NCBI GenBank assembly: GCA_018056955.1
Contig: JAGPEQ010000003.1
Span: 52,016-116,015, forward strand
DNA from: Bacteroidales bacterium
GTDB taxonomy: Bacteria; Bacteroidota; Bacteroidia; Bacteroidales; Tenuifilaceae
DNA: 64,000 nucleotides
Direction of reading: 5' to 3'
The position numbers were made by a program, and so were the translations under genes. Positions 19,181 to 28,322 of the stretch are shown piece after piece (position 1 is the first letter of the stretch; each line of letters starts with the position of its first letter). The notes beneath the pieces were generated by a model. It searched no databases and was not told the DNA's origin. It worked only from the letters and a program-made list of their open reading frames with translations.

Positions 19181-19266
19181 AAAAGGCTTTCGGGAATTGT
19201 CCATCTCACCTAACCATACTTATACGAAAGAAAACTTTTTTTGGACAATTAATCCGAAAGCCTTTT
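19181..19266 (-). promoter_or_regulatory. Long intercistronic inverted repeat between GH3 and GH16 genes
   Basis: Arm 19181-19202 pairs with arm 19243-19266: both contain AAAAGGCTTTCGG and ATTGTCC in inverted form, with a 2-base bulge, and a 40-base loop between. Read on minus, the stem closes with GCCTTTTTC, like a leaky terminator or attenuator inside the operon. Nothing else was seen in this 115-base gap. Confidence 0.6.
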
Positions 19267-19274
19267 ACCCAAAG

Positions 19275-21521
19275 TTACTTCAACCTAAAGCTCAATTCTT
19301 GCAAGTCGCGGCTGTTGCCACCTACAAACACCTTGAAATCGCCGGGTTCAGCTTTAAATTCCATGGTGCGTGTATAAAAAGCCAGGTCGCTTGCGGTAAG
19401 TTTAAACATTACCTTTACGGTTTCTCCTTTTTTGATGAACACCTTCTCAAAACCCTTTAGCTCCTTAACTGGTCGGGTAACAGATCCCACCATGTCGCGA
19501 ATGTAGAGCTGTACAACCTCTTCACCATCGTAATTTCCGGTATTGGTCACATCTACCCAAACTTTAAGGGTATCGGTCATGCCAATTTCATTGGTGCTAA
19601 CACCAAAATTACTGTAATCGAAAGAGGTGTAGCTAAGTCCGTAGCCAAATGGGTAAAGCGGTGTATTTGGACTGTCAATATACTTTGAGGTGTACCTTTC
19701 GGTTTCTACCCTTGGTCTGCCGGTGTTTTTATGGTAATAGAATAATGGAATTTGTCCAACATTACGGGGGAAGGTTATTGGCAGTTTGCCCGATGGGTTG
19801 TAGTCGCCAAAAAGTACATCGGCAACGGCAGGACCTCCCATTGTGCCCGGGAACCATGCTTCCAGAATAGCAGGAACTGCATTATCCATCCACTCAATGG
19901 TTAACGGACGACCATTCATGAGAACAACCACCATGGGTTTTTTAAGTTCATTGATTGCCAAAACCAGATCCTTTTGAACTCCAGGTAAATCGAGGAAAGC
20001 CCTGCTGAGCGCCTCGCCCGACATCATGGCCGCCTCGCCTACTACCAAAACAACAGCATCGGCTTTGCGAGCTGTGGCTATTGCTTCGGTAAGTCCAGCT
20101 TTTGAATCGCCTGTAATATCGCAACCCTTTGCGTGAATTACCTTTGTGTTGGGTAATTTTTGACGAATACCGGTCAAAACCGATACAGCATCCTTGCCTT
20201 CACCCCTTGCTGACCAGGTTCCAATGATATCCTCGGTATTATCGGCTAATGGGCCAATAACTGCAACGGTGTTAAGTTTTTTGCTAAGTGGCAACACCCC
20301 ATCGTTTTTTAGCAGAACCATCGATTTACGTGCAACCTCACGTGCAATCTCCAGGTGGCGAGGGTTAAGTATTAACTCTTTTTCCCGGATTGTATCGCAG
20401 TAGCGGTAAGGGTCATCAAACAGGCCAAGCATGAATTTAATGCGAAGAATACGCCTTACGGCATCATCAATCTGCTTTTCGGTAATTTTGCCATCGGCAA
20501 GTAACTTCTTAAGCTGATGTATGTAGATATGACCCTCCATATCCATGTCTATTCCGGCATTCATGGCTAGGTCGGCTGCTTGGTAGTCGTCAGCGGCAAT
20601 CCCATGAACCAGCATCTCGCGTATTGAACCCCAATCCGAAACAATAAATCCATTAAACTGCCATTCGTCCTTTAGGATATCCTTAACCATTTCCTTGTTA
20701 CCAGTAACGGGTACCCCGTTTAGCTCGTTGAACGACGACATAAATGTTCCAACACCAGCATCAATGGCAGCCTTGAATGGGGGTAGGTAAACTTCGTGCA
20801 GTGTTCTGTTTGAAATATCTACCGTATTGTAATCGCGGCCTCCCATTGCTGCTCCATAGGCTACAAAATGTTTGGCGCAAGCAACAATAGTTGATGGGTC
20901 AGCCAACGATGAGCCCTGAAAACCTTTTACCCGTGCTTTCGCCACAAGCGAACCGTAGAAAGGATCCTCTCCGGCTCCTTCCATTACACGCCCCCAGCGT
21001 GGGTCACGGGCAATATCTACCATTGGTGCAAAAGTCCAGTGCTGCCCTGCAGCAGCAGCCTCTATGGCTGCAATACGTGCCGATTTTTCGATGGCATCTA
21101 AATCCCAACAGGCTGCCTCGCCCAGCGGAATGGGGAATATTGTTTTATAGCCATGTATTACATCGTAGCCAAAAATGAGCGGGATACCCAAACGGCTTTC
21201 CTCTACAGCAATTTTTTGCACCTTATAGGTGTAGGCTGCGCCATTAACGTTGAGCATGCTTCCCACTTCACCTTTCCGAATAGCATCCTGGTATTCAGTG
21301 GCAAAGGTGATAGGGCCAGTGGTCTCTCCATTACCGGTTAGCTGGTTTAGCTGGCCTATCTTCTCGTCAATGGTCATAAGCTTTAGAACCGAGTCAACTT
21401 TCCGTTCAATTGCTGGATCGATAGATAGTTTGCCCCCCGAATGGTCCATTGTGGCTTTATTGCCACTACACGACCATGCTGCCAACGTTACAACTGCAAT
21501 TATTAATTTCAATCTCATCAT
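19275..21521 (-). CDS. bglX: GH3 beta-glucosidase, lipoprotein
   Basis: A 748-residue glycoside hydrolase family 3 enzyme releasing glucose from short beta-glucans. A lipobox Cys follows the signal (VVTLAAWSC), so it is probably membrane-anchored, facing the periplasm or surface. The N-terminal TIM-barrel domain has the nucleophile Asp in GFIVSDWGS (about D296) and the substrate KH and RD motifs (CAKHFVAYG, GGRDYN). The alpha/beta sandwich and a C-terminal fibronectin-III-like domain (~670-748) follow. Length and order match BglX. ATGs at 21521 and 21518 are both possible. It lies between two intercistronic hairpins. Confidence 0.93.
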   Translation of the reverse strand: MMRLKLIIAVVTLAAWSCSGNKATMDHSGGKLSIDPAIERKVDSVLKLMTIDEKIGQLNQLTGNGETTGPITFATEYQDAIRKGEVGSMLNVNGAAYTYKVQKIAVEESRLGIPLIFGYDVIHGYKTIFPIPLGEAACWDLDAIEKSARIAAIEAAAAGQHWTFAPMVDIARDPRWGRVMEGAGEDPFYGSLVAKARVKGFQGSSLADPSTIVACAKHFVAYGAAMGGRDYNTVDISNRTLHEVYLPPFKAAIDAGVGTFMSSFNELNGVPVTGNKEMVKDILKDEWQFNGFIVSDWGSIREMLVHGIAADDYQAADLAMNAGIDMDMEGHIYIHQLKKLLADGKITEKQIDDAVRRILRIKFMLGLFDDPYRYCDTIREKELILNPRHLEIAREVARKSMVLLKNDGVLPLSKKLNTVAVIGPLADNTEDIIGTWSARGEGKDAVSVLTGIRQKLPNTKVIHAKGCDITGDSKAGLTEAIATARKADAVVLVVGEAAMMSGEALSRAFLDLPGVQKDLVLAINELKKPMVVVLMNGRPLTIEWMDNAVPAILEAWFPGTMGGPAVADVLFGDYNPSGKLPITFPRNVGQIPLFYYHKNTGRPRVETERYTSKYIDSPNTPLYPFGYGLSYTSFDYSNFGVSTNEIGMTDTLKVWVDVTNTGNYDGEEVVQLYIRDMVGSVTRPVKELKGFEKVFIKKGETVKVMFKLTASDLAFYTRTMEFKAEPGDFKVFVGGNSRDLQELSFRLK

Positions 21522-21541
21522 TTTCCGTTTTTCGGGTTTAA

Positions 21542-21570
21542 ACAGGGTAACCCGTTAAGGGTTACCCTGT
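21542..21570 (-). promoter_or_regulatory. Intercistronic hairpin between glycan-binding lipoprotein and GH3 genes
   Basis: Perfect 12-base inverted repeat ACAGGGTAACCC/GGGTTACCCTGT around a 5-base loop. It lies 12 bases past the stop of the upstream gene. On minus it is followed by TTTAAACCC rather than a long T tract, so an mRNA stabiliser or weak attenuator is more likely than a full terminator. Confidence 0.6.
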
Positions 21571-21582
21571 GAACAGAATAGT

Positions 21583-23343
21583 TTACTTAAGCCCTTCGAT
21601 GTGAGGCCCAGCTAAATCGTCGAGGTGAACGCTAAAGGTTCCTCCGTTGTTACCGGGGTTGATCATTATGCGAACCACGTTGTAGAAGTCCTTGTTAAAC
21701 CTTGAGTCAGTGGTTACATCGCCGGTGAAAATGTCACCTGTCCAATCCCAACCTGCACCAACTCCGGCAAAGTTAAACTCGGCAATTTCCCATTTATTAT
21801 CATTCTGGATGGTGTAGATCAAATCATGGGTTCCAGTTTGCCAAGCATTACCGCCTCGGTCAGTATTTTCGAGTTTCAAAAGTACCTGGTCGCCAGCCTT
21901 ACCATAAACCAAAACCTTAAATACGGTTTGTTTGGTAAGGTCAAAGCGGTAGCCATCGGGTAGGCGAGTAAATGCGTTTGCCCACTGGGAATTGTATTTT
22001 GTGAATAGAGCGCAATGTGCACTACGGTTCGGGTAGAGGGTATTGTTGGGGTTGGTTACTATTTCAAGTGTGGCTCCCCCATCGGACTGATCAACCTGCA
22101 TGGGAACAAGGGTGGTTTCGCCAAAGTCGTTGTACATTACCATAGCATCGAGCAGGTACTCCTGGTAGGTTGGGTGATTAGCGGCAACGGCAACCGTTGA
22201 GGTTTTAACAAAATCCTGCCCGTTAGCTGTTACTGTAACCTTGGTGTTGTAATTTCCCTTACGCATGTAGGTGTGAGTTACCACCTCGGCTCCATTGGTG
22301 GTTTGGTAGCTGGAGCCATCGCCAAAGTCGTAAGTAATATTCGAAATGGTAAATGATGAGGGTACTGTTAAATCCTCAAGAGCAAATGTGTACTCGTTGG
22401 GGTTAGCGGTTGCTGTAACATTTAGTGTATATGATATAGTAGGTCTTACATACCCTTTAGGAATTATCTTATGGTAACGGGCAGCACCACCAACAGAACG
22501 TAAGTGGAAGAAGTTTTCGTTCCATTCAAGAACTTCGTATTTGCGGGGGTTGCCATCGTCGTAAGAGATATTGCCTGACTGACTCGAGATCTGTATATAG
22601 TATTTACCGTTCTCCTCGCTGATTGACCATGTAAGTTCACCACGGGCGGCATCGTTGGTATTCATGTCGATGTCGTAGGCGTCGTTCCAGAACGATGATA
22701 CATAATAACCAGCGGATAAGCCATCCTCATCGGCATTACCATCGTGGTTTACATGGGTTTTGCCATGAGTGTCAATGGTATAGGTAAATCCCACAAGCTT
22801 AAAGGTAAATTCATCGTCGTAGAGGTAGTGACCCGATTTAGCAAGGGGAGCAGCAGCCCACCATACTGGTGAATATGAATCGGCAGGGCCAACACCAAGA
22901 TGTGCTTCGGAAAGGCTATCGATTACCCATGTTTTCCCATTAGGTGCATCAACTCCACCTGTTAGGGCAGTAATGATAGGACTTTCAAGGTAAGACCAAT
23001 CCGTTTCAGTTTGTTCAAACTCTTTTGTTTTTGAGGTACTACCACCCGAGGCATATAGGGTTAGAGTGATATTGTAGGTTTTAGCAAGAGGGTAGTATGC
23101 AGTAACTGAATTCCCAACGGCTTTAATACCGTTACCCAAATCCCAGTTTGCAATACCTTTTACTGTAGATGTGTTAGTAATTACAAAGTGAAATGCATCA
23201 TCGCCAGGGGTAATGGTAAAATCTAGCTGCTCAGCTGTAGGGGCATTCCCAATATTTGGTTTATCTAGTTCCATGGGCTCGCAACCAAACCAGGTAAGCC
23301 CAACAAGAACCAGAGCGGAAAATATGATGTGTCGTTTATTCAT
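21583..23343 (-). CDS. Surface glycan-binding lipoprotein with PKD domains
   Basis: A 586-residue lipoprotein (lipobox Cys 21 in LTWFGC). A PKD-like domain (~40-110), a ~190-residue beta-rich region, a second PKD domain (~305-385, with YDFGDGSS) and a ~175-residue C-terminal domain rich in aromatics, perhaps carbohydrate binding. It sits just after susD, where SusE/SusF-type surface glycan-binding proteins are normally encoded, so it probably captures glucan at the cell surface. It does not resemble SusE or SusF by eye. The frame extends 30 bases upstream, but the ATG at 23343 gives the lipoprotein signal. Confidence 0.78.
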   Translation of the reverse strand: MNKRHIIFSALVLVGLTWFGCEPMELDKPNIGNAPTAEQLDFTITPGDDAFHFVITNTSTVKGIANWDLGNGIKAVGNSVTAYYPLAKTYNITLTLYASGGSTSKTKEFEQTETDWSYLESPIITALTGGVDAPNGKTWVIDSLSEAHLGVGPADSYSPVWWAAAPLAKSGHYLYDDEFTFKLVGFTYTIDTHGKTHVNHDGNADEDGLSAGYYVSSFWNDAYDIDMNTNDAARGELTWSISEENGKYYIQISSQSGNISYDDGNPRKYEVLEWNENFFHLRSVGGAARYHKIIPKGYVRPTISYTLNVTATANPNEYTFALEDLTVPSSFTISNITYDFGDGSSYQTTNGAEVVTHTYMRKGNYNTKVTVTANGQDFVKTSTVAVAANHPTYQEYLLDAMVMYNDFGETTLVPMQVDQSDGGATLEIVTNPNNTLYPNRSAHCALFTKYNSQWANAFTRLPDGYRFDLTKQTVFKVLVYGKAGDQVLLKLENTDRGGNAWQTGTHDLIYTIQNDNKWEIAEFNFAGVGAGWDWTGDIFTGDVTTDSRFNKDFYNVVRIMINPGNNGGTFSVHLDDLAGPHIEGLK

Positions 23344-23359
23344 AGCTCTTCTTAATTTA

Positions 23360-24949
23360 TTAGTAACCAGCATTTTGTTTTAGTTTATTCCCCGAAAGTG
23401 TAATTTCTGTCTGGGGTATTGGCAACAAGCCCTTAGTTGCCGAGCTGAATGTTTCATCCAGAGGACTTGCACCTGCTGCTGCGTTAATCTTTGTTTCAGC
23501 ATAGGTTAAACCCCTACGGAGCAAATCCCAGTAACGGAGCCCTTCGCCAGCAAATTCAACCCTGCGTTCATGGTAAATGAGGTCAAGACCAGCCTGATCG
23601 TTTGTTAGAGTAGGTGCAACGTGTGCATCGCCAAAAGCCCGTTTACGAACACGGCTATAGTAGTCCTGTGCTTTACCAAGATTGTTGTCGAGGTATGGCT
23701 CAGCACCCATAAGCAGTACATCGGCAAAGCGGATTACGGGACGGTTATAAGGCCAGTTCAAGGCATCGTTAGTGGCGGGCCTGTCAGCCTTACGAGGGTA
23801 GAACTTTTTGAATGCATACCCGGTATGCTGGTAGCAGTTTTCAGGCTTGTAAACCAAACTTTCGGCTGCAGCATCAAGTATTGATACTGAGTAACGCGAA
23901 TCACCTGGTTCGAACTCATCAGCAAGTGATTGGCTGGCAGGCTGAAAACTCCAACCGGACTCGTAAATGGGATCTTCAACACCGCGGAAACCAGTCATTA
24001 CAACAGCCCAGTTGCCTTCGGTACCGTTACGCCATCCCCAGTCGCCCCAGTCAGCCTTTTGGGTGTGCTGAATCTCAAAAATCGATTCATTGTTATTCTC
24101 GTTATCTACACCCCAAAGGTTAGCATAGTTTGCTACTAGTCCATGTCCGCTATTCTCAACAATATCATCAATAATGGTTTCAATGTCTGTTTCTGTAAAG
24201 GTTTTATCATCGGCTTTTAGGTCGGTTGTGATATTTAGAACACCTTTACCATAACCTTTATGGAACAGGTAAACCCTTGCCAGCAATGCACCCGCAGCCC
24301 ACTTTGATGCTCTGCCTTTTTCGGCAGCAGTAATAGTAGCAGGTAGGTTTTGGTAAGCATAATACAAATCGCTGGCAATTTGATTGTAAACATCAGCAGG
24401 ATCGGCAGCAGATTGTTGATACTCCGATGGTGCAAGGGGCTTAAGGATTAGAGGAACATTTCCGTAGAACTGAACAAGTTCAAAATAGAAATAACCCCTT
24501 AGAAAACGAGCCTCAGCAGTAAGGCGGGTTTTTAAACCCTCGGTTTTGAAATCAACACCGTCTACCTTTGAAAGGAACAGATTTGCTCTGTAAATGCCTG
24601 AAAATCTGTCTTTCCAAATGCCTAGAGGTTCCTCGTCAGTAACAAAATTTGAGAGTTTACCCATACGAACTAAGCCAGGACGGTCGCCTGGGCCTGATCC
24701 ACCTGCAAAAGCATCGTCCGAAAGAATATTACTTACAAGATCCCATGGGTGGTAGCCACCACCTGTTTGCCATTGCAAAACATCGTAGATTGAAACAACT
24801 GCTTCAAAGGCGTCTTTCTCGGTTTTATAGAAGTTATCCTCAACCCTGTCAGTTAGAGGTTGTAACTCCAGAAAATCCTTTGTACAGGCAACAATTCCAA
24901 GTGCCATGAAAAGGATTATTGATATATTTTTAATTTTTCTCATACTCAT
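23360..24949 (-). CDS. susD: SusD/RagB family nutrient-binding lipoprotein
   Basis: A 529-residue SusD-like lipoprotein that caps a SusC transporter and binds oligosaccharide. Lipobox Cys 22 (ALGIVAC) is followed by the typical TKDFLELQPL. The helical TPR-like scaffold and the family's late blocks (PVIRFADVLLMGAE, YHERRVEFAGEGLRYWDLLR) are present. It starts 14 bases after susC. ATGs at 24949 and 24943 are both possible. Confidence 0.95.
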   Translation of the reverse strand: MSMRKIKNISIILFMALGIVACTKDFLELQPLTDRVEDNFYKTEKDAFEAVVSIYDVLQWQTGGGYHPWDLVSNILSDDAFAGGSGPGDRPGLVRMGKLSNFVTDEEPLGIWKDRFSGIYRANLFLSKVDGVDFKTEGLKTRLTAEARFLRGYFYFELVQFYGNVPLILKPLAPSEYQQSAADPADVYNQIASDLYYAYQNLPATITAAEKGRASKWAAGALLARVYLFHKGYGKGVLNITTDLKADDKTFTETDIETIIDDIVENSGHGLVANYANLWGVDNENNNESIFEIQHTQKADWGDWGWRNGTEGNWAVVMTGFRGVEDPIYESGWSFQPASQSLADEFEPGDSRYSVSILDAAAESLVYKPENCYQHTGYAFKKFYPRKADRPATNDALNWPYNRPVIRFADVLLMGAEPYLDNNLGKAQDYYSRVRKRAFGDAHVAPTLTNDQAGLDLIYHERRVEFAGEGLRYWDLLRRGLTYAETKINAAAGASPLDETFSSATKGLLPIPQTEITLSGNKLKQNAGY

Positions 24950-24963
24950 TGTACCGGTTTAGG

Positions 24964-27900
24964 TTAGAAACTCAGGTTTACTCCAAACATGAAAGTTCTT
25001 GGCTGTGGGTAGATATTTCGGTCGATTCCAACGTCAAGAGCCCACTTTGCGCCAATTTCGGGATCAAAACCTGAATACTTGGTGAATGTTAATAGGTTAA
25101 CCGCAGTGGCATAAATACGCAACTTTGAGATTTTTACCTTTTGGCTGAACTTTTGAGGAAGTGTGTAGCCCAGGGTTATGTTCTTCAGGCGGAGGAACGA
25201 ACCGTCCTCAATATAGAAATCGGAAACTCTGAAGTAGTTTTGGTTGGGGTCATTAATGGTTACGCGTGGGTGTGAATTGCTTGTGCCTTCGCCGGTCCAG
25301 CGTTCAAGAACTGAGGCATCCCAGTTCGACATGGGCAGGTCGTAACGGCGTGTTCCTTTGAAAATCTCCTGTCCAAATGCACCATACCAGAACATATTAA
25401 AATCGAAATCCTTGTAGGTTAACCCTAAATTGATACCAAGCGTGAAGTCAGGGTAGGGGTTACCTATCATGGTACGGTCTTTATCGTCAATAGTACCATC
25501 ATCGTTTTTATCAACCCAAATTAGGTCGCCAGGTTTAGCGTTGGGCTGAATTACTGTACCATCCGATGACTTATAGTTTTGAATTTGTTGCTCGTTTTGG
25601 AATACTCCCGCAGTTTTATAACCCCAGAAATAGGCAATTGGGTATCCAGTTTCCATTACGCAAATATTATACATACCTACAGCAAGTCCTGCACCATAAA
25701 TTTTACCCTCGCTGTTGTTAATGGAAAGCACTTCGTTTTTATTGTAAGCACCCGATAGGTTAGCATTAATTCCTAAATCATTGATTAGGGTTTTGTAACC
25801 CAGTTCAAACTCTATACCCTTGTTACTTACTGAACCACCATTTACTGTGGGTGCAGCGTTACCAATATATCCGGGTATTGGGGCTACAACCAACAGGTCT
25901 TTAGTTTTCTTGTTGTAAAGGTCGAGAGTAAAAGTTAGCTTATCGGAAAGGAAACGGGCATCAACACCCACGTTGGTTTGCTCTGAGGTCTCCCATTTTA
26001 GGTCAGGATTCGATATACCTACAGGATTTGAACCAAGGGTGATTACCTCATCGGTACCAAAAGTGTACTTGCTGCCTGAACCTATTAGCGAAGTGTACTT
26101 GAAAGCACCAATAGCTTCGTTACCATTACGGCCCCAGCCAAAGCGTAGCTTTAGGAACGATAAAGGTGTAAAACCTTGCAGAAATTCTTCCTTGGACATA
26201 ACCCAGCCAGCTGAGAATGCAGGGAAGTATCCAAATCGGTTATTTGAACCAAAGTTTGAGGAACCGTCGGCCCTTAATACTCCCTCGAATACATATTTAC
26301 CGTCAAAGTCGTAGTTTACACGGCCAAAGTATGAAAGCAGGGCGTGCTCATCGGCACCACCCCATGAGCGGTAGCTGTCTTCGTCGGTACCGTTATTAAT
26401 CCAAGCATGCTCAAAATCATTAAAAATTAGGTCGTTTTTCTTACCTCCAATATACTCATGGTAGTATTTATTTGCTGTCATACCTACCATGGCAGCAAAG
26501 TTGTGTTGGCCAATGGTGTTGTTGTAGGTAAGAGTGTTCTCACTCTGCCAGGTGAACCATTTATTAACAGTACCGGAGGCTTCCGATGTAGTGGCTTTTA
26601 CAATATCGCTAAGGAAGTATACCGGAACAAATGTACGGCTTGAACCGTTAGCGTAATCAATGCTAAAATTGGTCTTTGCCTTTAATCCCTTAATAATTTC
26701 CAGTTCACCCCAAACGTTTCCTACCAGTTTGTTTTCAGAGTAGTTTGAGTTAAGAACGCTAAGGTAAGCAACGGGGTTAACAACTTCCTGTGTGGCATAG
26801 TTTGAAATGCCCCATGTTCCATCGGGGTTTTTTACTGGGGTTATGGGATCCATATTTACAGCCTTAGCTAGCGGGCCACCAAATTCGGCGTTGGGGTCAA
26901 TACCACGAGTTACCTTATTGGTATATGCCAGGTTGTTGCCCATGCTGAACTTGCCAATCTTATGGGTTGAGTTTAGACGATAGGTGTAGCGTTCGTAGTT
27001 CGATTTACCCTTGGCAACTATACCATCCTGGTAAGTGTAGGAGAGCGATGAAAGGAAGGTTGAATTTTCGTTTCCACCGCTAACCGAGAACTGGTGATTG
27101 TATGTTGGAGCATTCTTGTAAAAAAGTTCATCCTGCCAATCGGTGCCATTACCTACAGCCTGAACAACTGCATTAACATCGGGGAAAGGAATGGGGCGGT
27201 TGTCGTTTGCGTAGCTCTCATTCATGATAATTGCATACTCCTTGGCATTAAGTAGCGACACCTTACGCCATGCGTTCTGGTAGCCCATGGAGTAATCGTA
27301 GTTAACGGAGAACTTGCCTTTCTGACCCTGTTTGGTTGTGATAAGAACAACACCGTTTGCACCACGTGCACCATAAATAGCCGATGCTGACGCATCCTTA
27401 AGTATTTCAACCGATTGGATATCGTTTGGGTTTAAGTAGTCAATTCCACCAACTGGCATACCATCTACAATATATAAGGGGTCGGATGTGCCGTTGGTGC
27501 CTACACCACGGATGCGAACCGTGAACCCTTCACCCGGTTGCCCTGAGTTGGCTATTACCTGTACACCAGCAGTTCTACCCTGAAGAACTTGCTCAACACG
27601 TGTAGGTGCAGCCTTCTCAATATCCTCGCTCGATACTTTTGATACCGACGACGACACTAAGCTTTTCTTTTGTACACCGTAACCAACCACAATGAGCTCC
27701 TCAATCATTTGGGTTGATTCCTGAAGTACAACATCAATTTGAGTTCTACCGCCTACGGGAACAGTTTGGGTTTGCATTCCCACAAACGAGAACTCTAACG
27801 TTTGGTTTGGCAGTACACTTATGGTGTACTTACCATTTGCGTCTGTTATAGCACCCTTTGTAGGGTTTTCCTTTACTACGATGGTAACCCCTGGTAGAGT

Positions 27901-28002
27901 TGCGCCATCGCTCGATGTGACAGTGCCGCTCACGTTAATTTCCTGTGCGAGCAGGCTACCGCACCAAAGGATTAAACTAATAACTCCGAAGATTTTTTTC
28001 AT
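24964..28002 (-). CDS. susC: SusC/RagA family TonB-linked outer-membrane transporter
   Basis: A 1012-residue TonB-dependent importer for oligosaccharides. Signal peptide (to LLAQ), a carboxypeptidase-regulatory-like domain (~20-100), then the SusC signature (IEELIVVGYGVQKKS), the plug (~110-220, with ADGSS-type barrel strands later) and a 22-strand barrel ending in an aromatic residue (MFGVNLSF). There is no STN domain, so anti-sigma signalling is unlikely. The frame can start at a TTG (28008); the ATG at 28002 begins a normal signal peptide. First gene of the PUL operon. Confidence 0.95.
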   Translation of the reverse strand: MKKIFGVISLILWCGSLLAQEINVSGTVTSSDGATLPGVTIVVKENPTKGAITDANGKYTISVLPNQTLEFSFVGMQTQTVPVGGRTQIDVVLQESTQMIEELIVVGYGVQKKSLVSSSVSKVSSEDIEKAAPTRVEQVLQGRTAGVQVIANSGQPGEGFTVRIRGVGTNGTSDPLYIVDGMPVGGIDYLNPNDIQSVEILKDASASAIYGARGANGVVLITTKQGQKGKFSVNYDYSMGYQNAWRKVSLLNAKEYAIIMNESYANDNRPIPFPDVNAVVQAVGNGTDWQDELFYKNAPTYNHQFSVSGGNENSTFLSSLSYTYQDGIVAKGKSNYERYTYRLNSTHKIGKFSMGNNLAYTNKVTRGIDPNAEFGGPLAKAVNMDPITPVKNPDGTWGISNYATQEVVNPVAYLSVLNSNYSENKLVGNVWGELEIIKGLKAKTNFSIDYANGSSRTFVPVYFLSDIVKATTSEASGTVNKWFTWQSENTLTYNNTIGQHNFAAMVGMTANKYYHEYIGGKKNDLIFNDFEHAWINNGTDEDSYRSWGGADEHALLSYFGRVNYDFDGKYVFEGVLRADGSSNFGSNNRFGYFPAFSAGWVMSKEEFLQGFTPLSFLKLRFGWGRNGNEAIGAFKYTSLIGSGSKYTFGTDEVITLGSNPVGISNPDLKWETSEQTNVGVDARFLSDKLTFTLDLYNKKTKDLLVVAPIPGYIGNAAPTVNGGSVSNKGIEFELGYKTLINDLGINANLSGAYNKNEVLSINNSEGKIYGAGLAVGMYNICVMETGYPIAYFWGYKTAGVFQNEQQIQNYKSSDGTVIQPNAKPGDLIWVDKNDDGTIDDKDRTMIGNPYPDFTLGINLGLTYKDFDFNMFWYGAFGQEIFKGTRRYDLPMSNWDASVLERWTGEGTSNSHPRVTINDPNQNYFRVSDFYIEDGSFLRLKNITLGYTLPQKFSQKVKISKLRIYATAVNLLTFTKYSGFDPEIGAKWALDVGIDRNIYPQPRTFMFGVNLSF

Positions 28003-28119
28003 ACTCAATTAGGTTTAGAAATTGGTTTTCGGTGTGCAAGCTAAATTCTTTTAAAAGCCATTTCAACTTTTTTGGGGCTTCATGGATTGCACAACCCAAT
28101 TTCAACACTTTCTCATCAT

Positions 28120-28135
28120 TCGAAAACGTTTTCGA
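28120..28135. promoter_or_regulatory. 16-bp perfect palindrome, LacI-type operator candidate
   Basis: TCGAAAACGTTTTCGA is fully self-complementary with a central ACGT, the form of LacI/CcpA-family operators. It lies 118-133 bases upstream of the susC ATG. If the -7 element at 28153-28146 (minus) is right, it covers about +4 to +20 of the transcript, a typical repressor position. Confidence 0.5.
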
Positions 28136-28145
28136 TAAGCTACAA

Positions 28146-28153
28146 CAAAAGTA
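28146..28153 (-). promoter_or_regulatory. -7 element for the susC operon
   Basis: Minus-strand TACTTTTG matches TAnnTTTG, about 145 bases upstream of the susC start. No convincing -33 TTG, which would fit a regulated promoter needing an activator. Confidence 0.42.
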
Positions 28154-28322
28154 CATCAAAATATTGCCTTGAATGTGTTAATATATTCACATACAGTGTG
28201 TTAAATAAATTACTTATTTTGATTTTTGAGTACAATTTTGAAACAATTTGAAGGAAATTTGCATAATAGTTGTATAAGGGTTGATGTGGTATTAATTTTG
28301 GCATAAGAATCGAGGGGGTGGA

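Larger units (their letters stand above)
14451..28153. other. Predicted beta-glucan polysaccharide utilisation locus
   Basis: Six genes: a transmembrane HTH regulator on plus, and susC, susD, a PKD-containing surface lipoprotein, GH3 and GH16 on minus. susC-susD and susD-lipoprotein gaps are only 14-16 bases. The GH16 (endo-beta-glucanase type, T9SS-secreted) plus GH3 (beta-glucosidase) pair is the usual enzyme set for beta-1,3- or mixed-linkage glucans such as laminarin. The substrate is inferred from the families, not shown. Confidence 0.8.
28003..28322. other. Divergent intergenic region between susC and the DUF4294 gene
   Basis: A 320-base AT-rich stretch. It holds the susC -7 element and the 16-base palindrome listed separately. 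Near the plus-strand gene is GAGGGGGTGGA, a purine-rich tract just before the ATG. No RNA gene or further ORF was seen. Confidence 0.6.
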
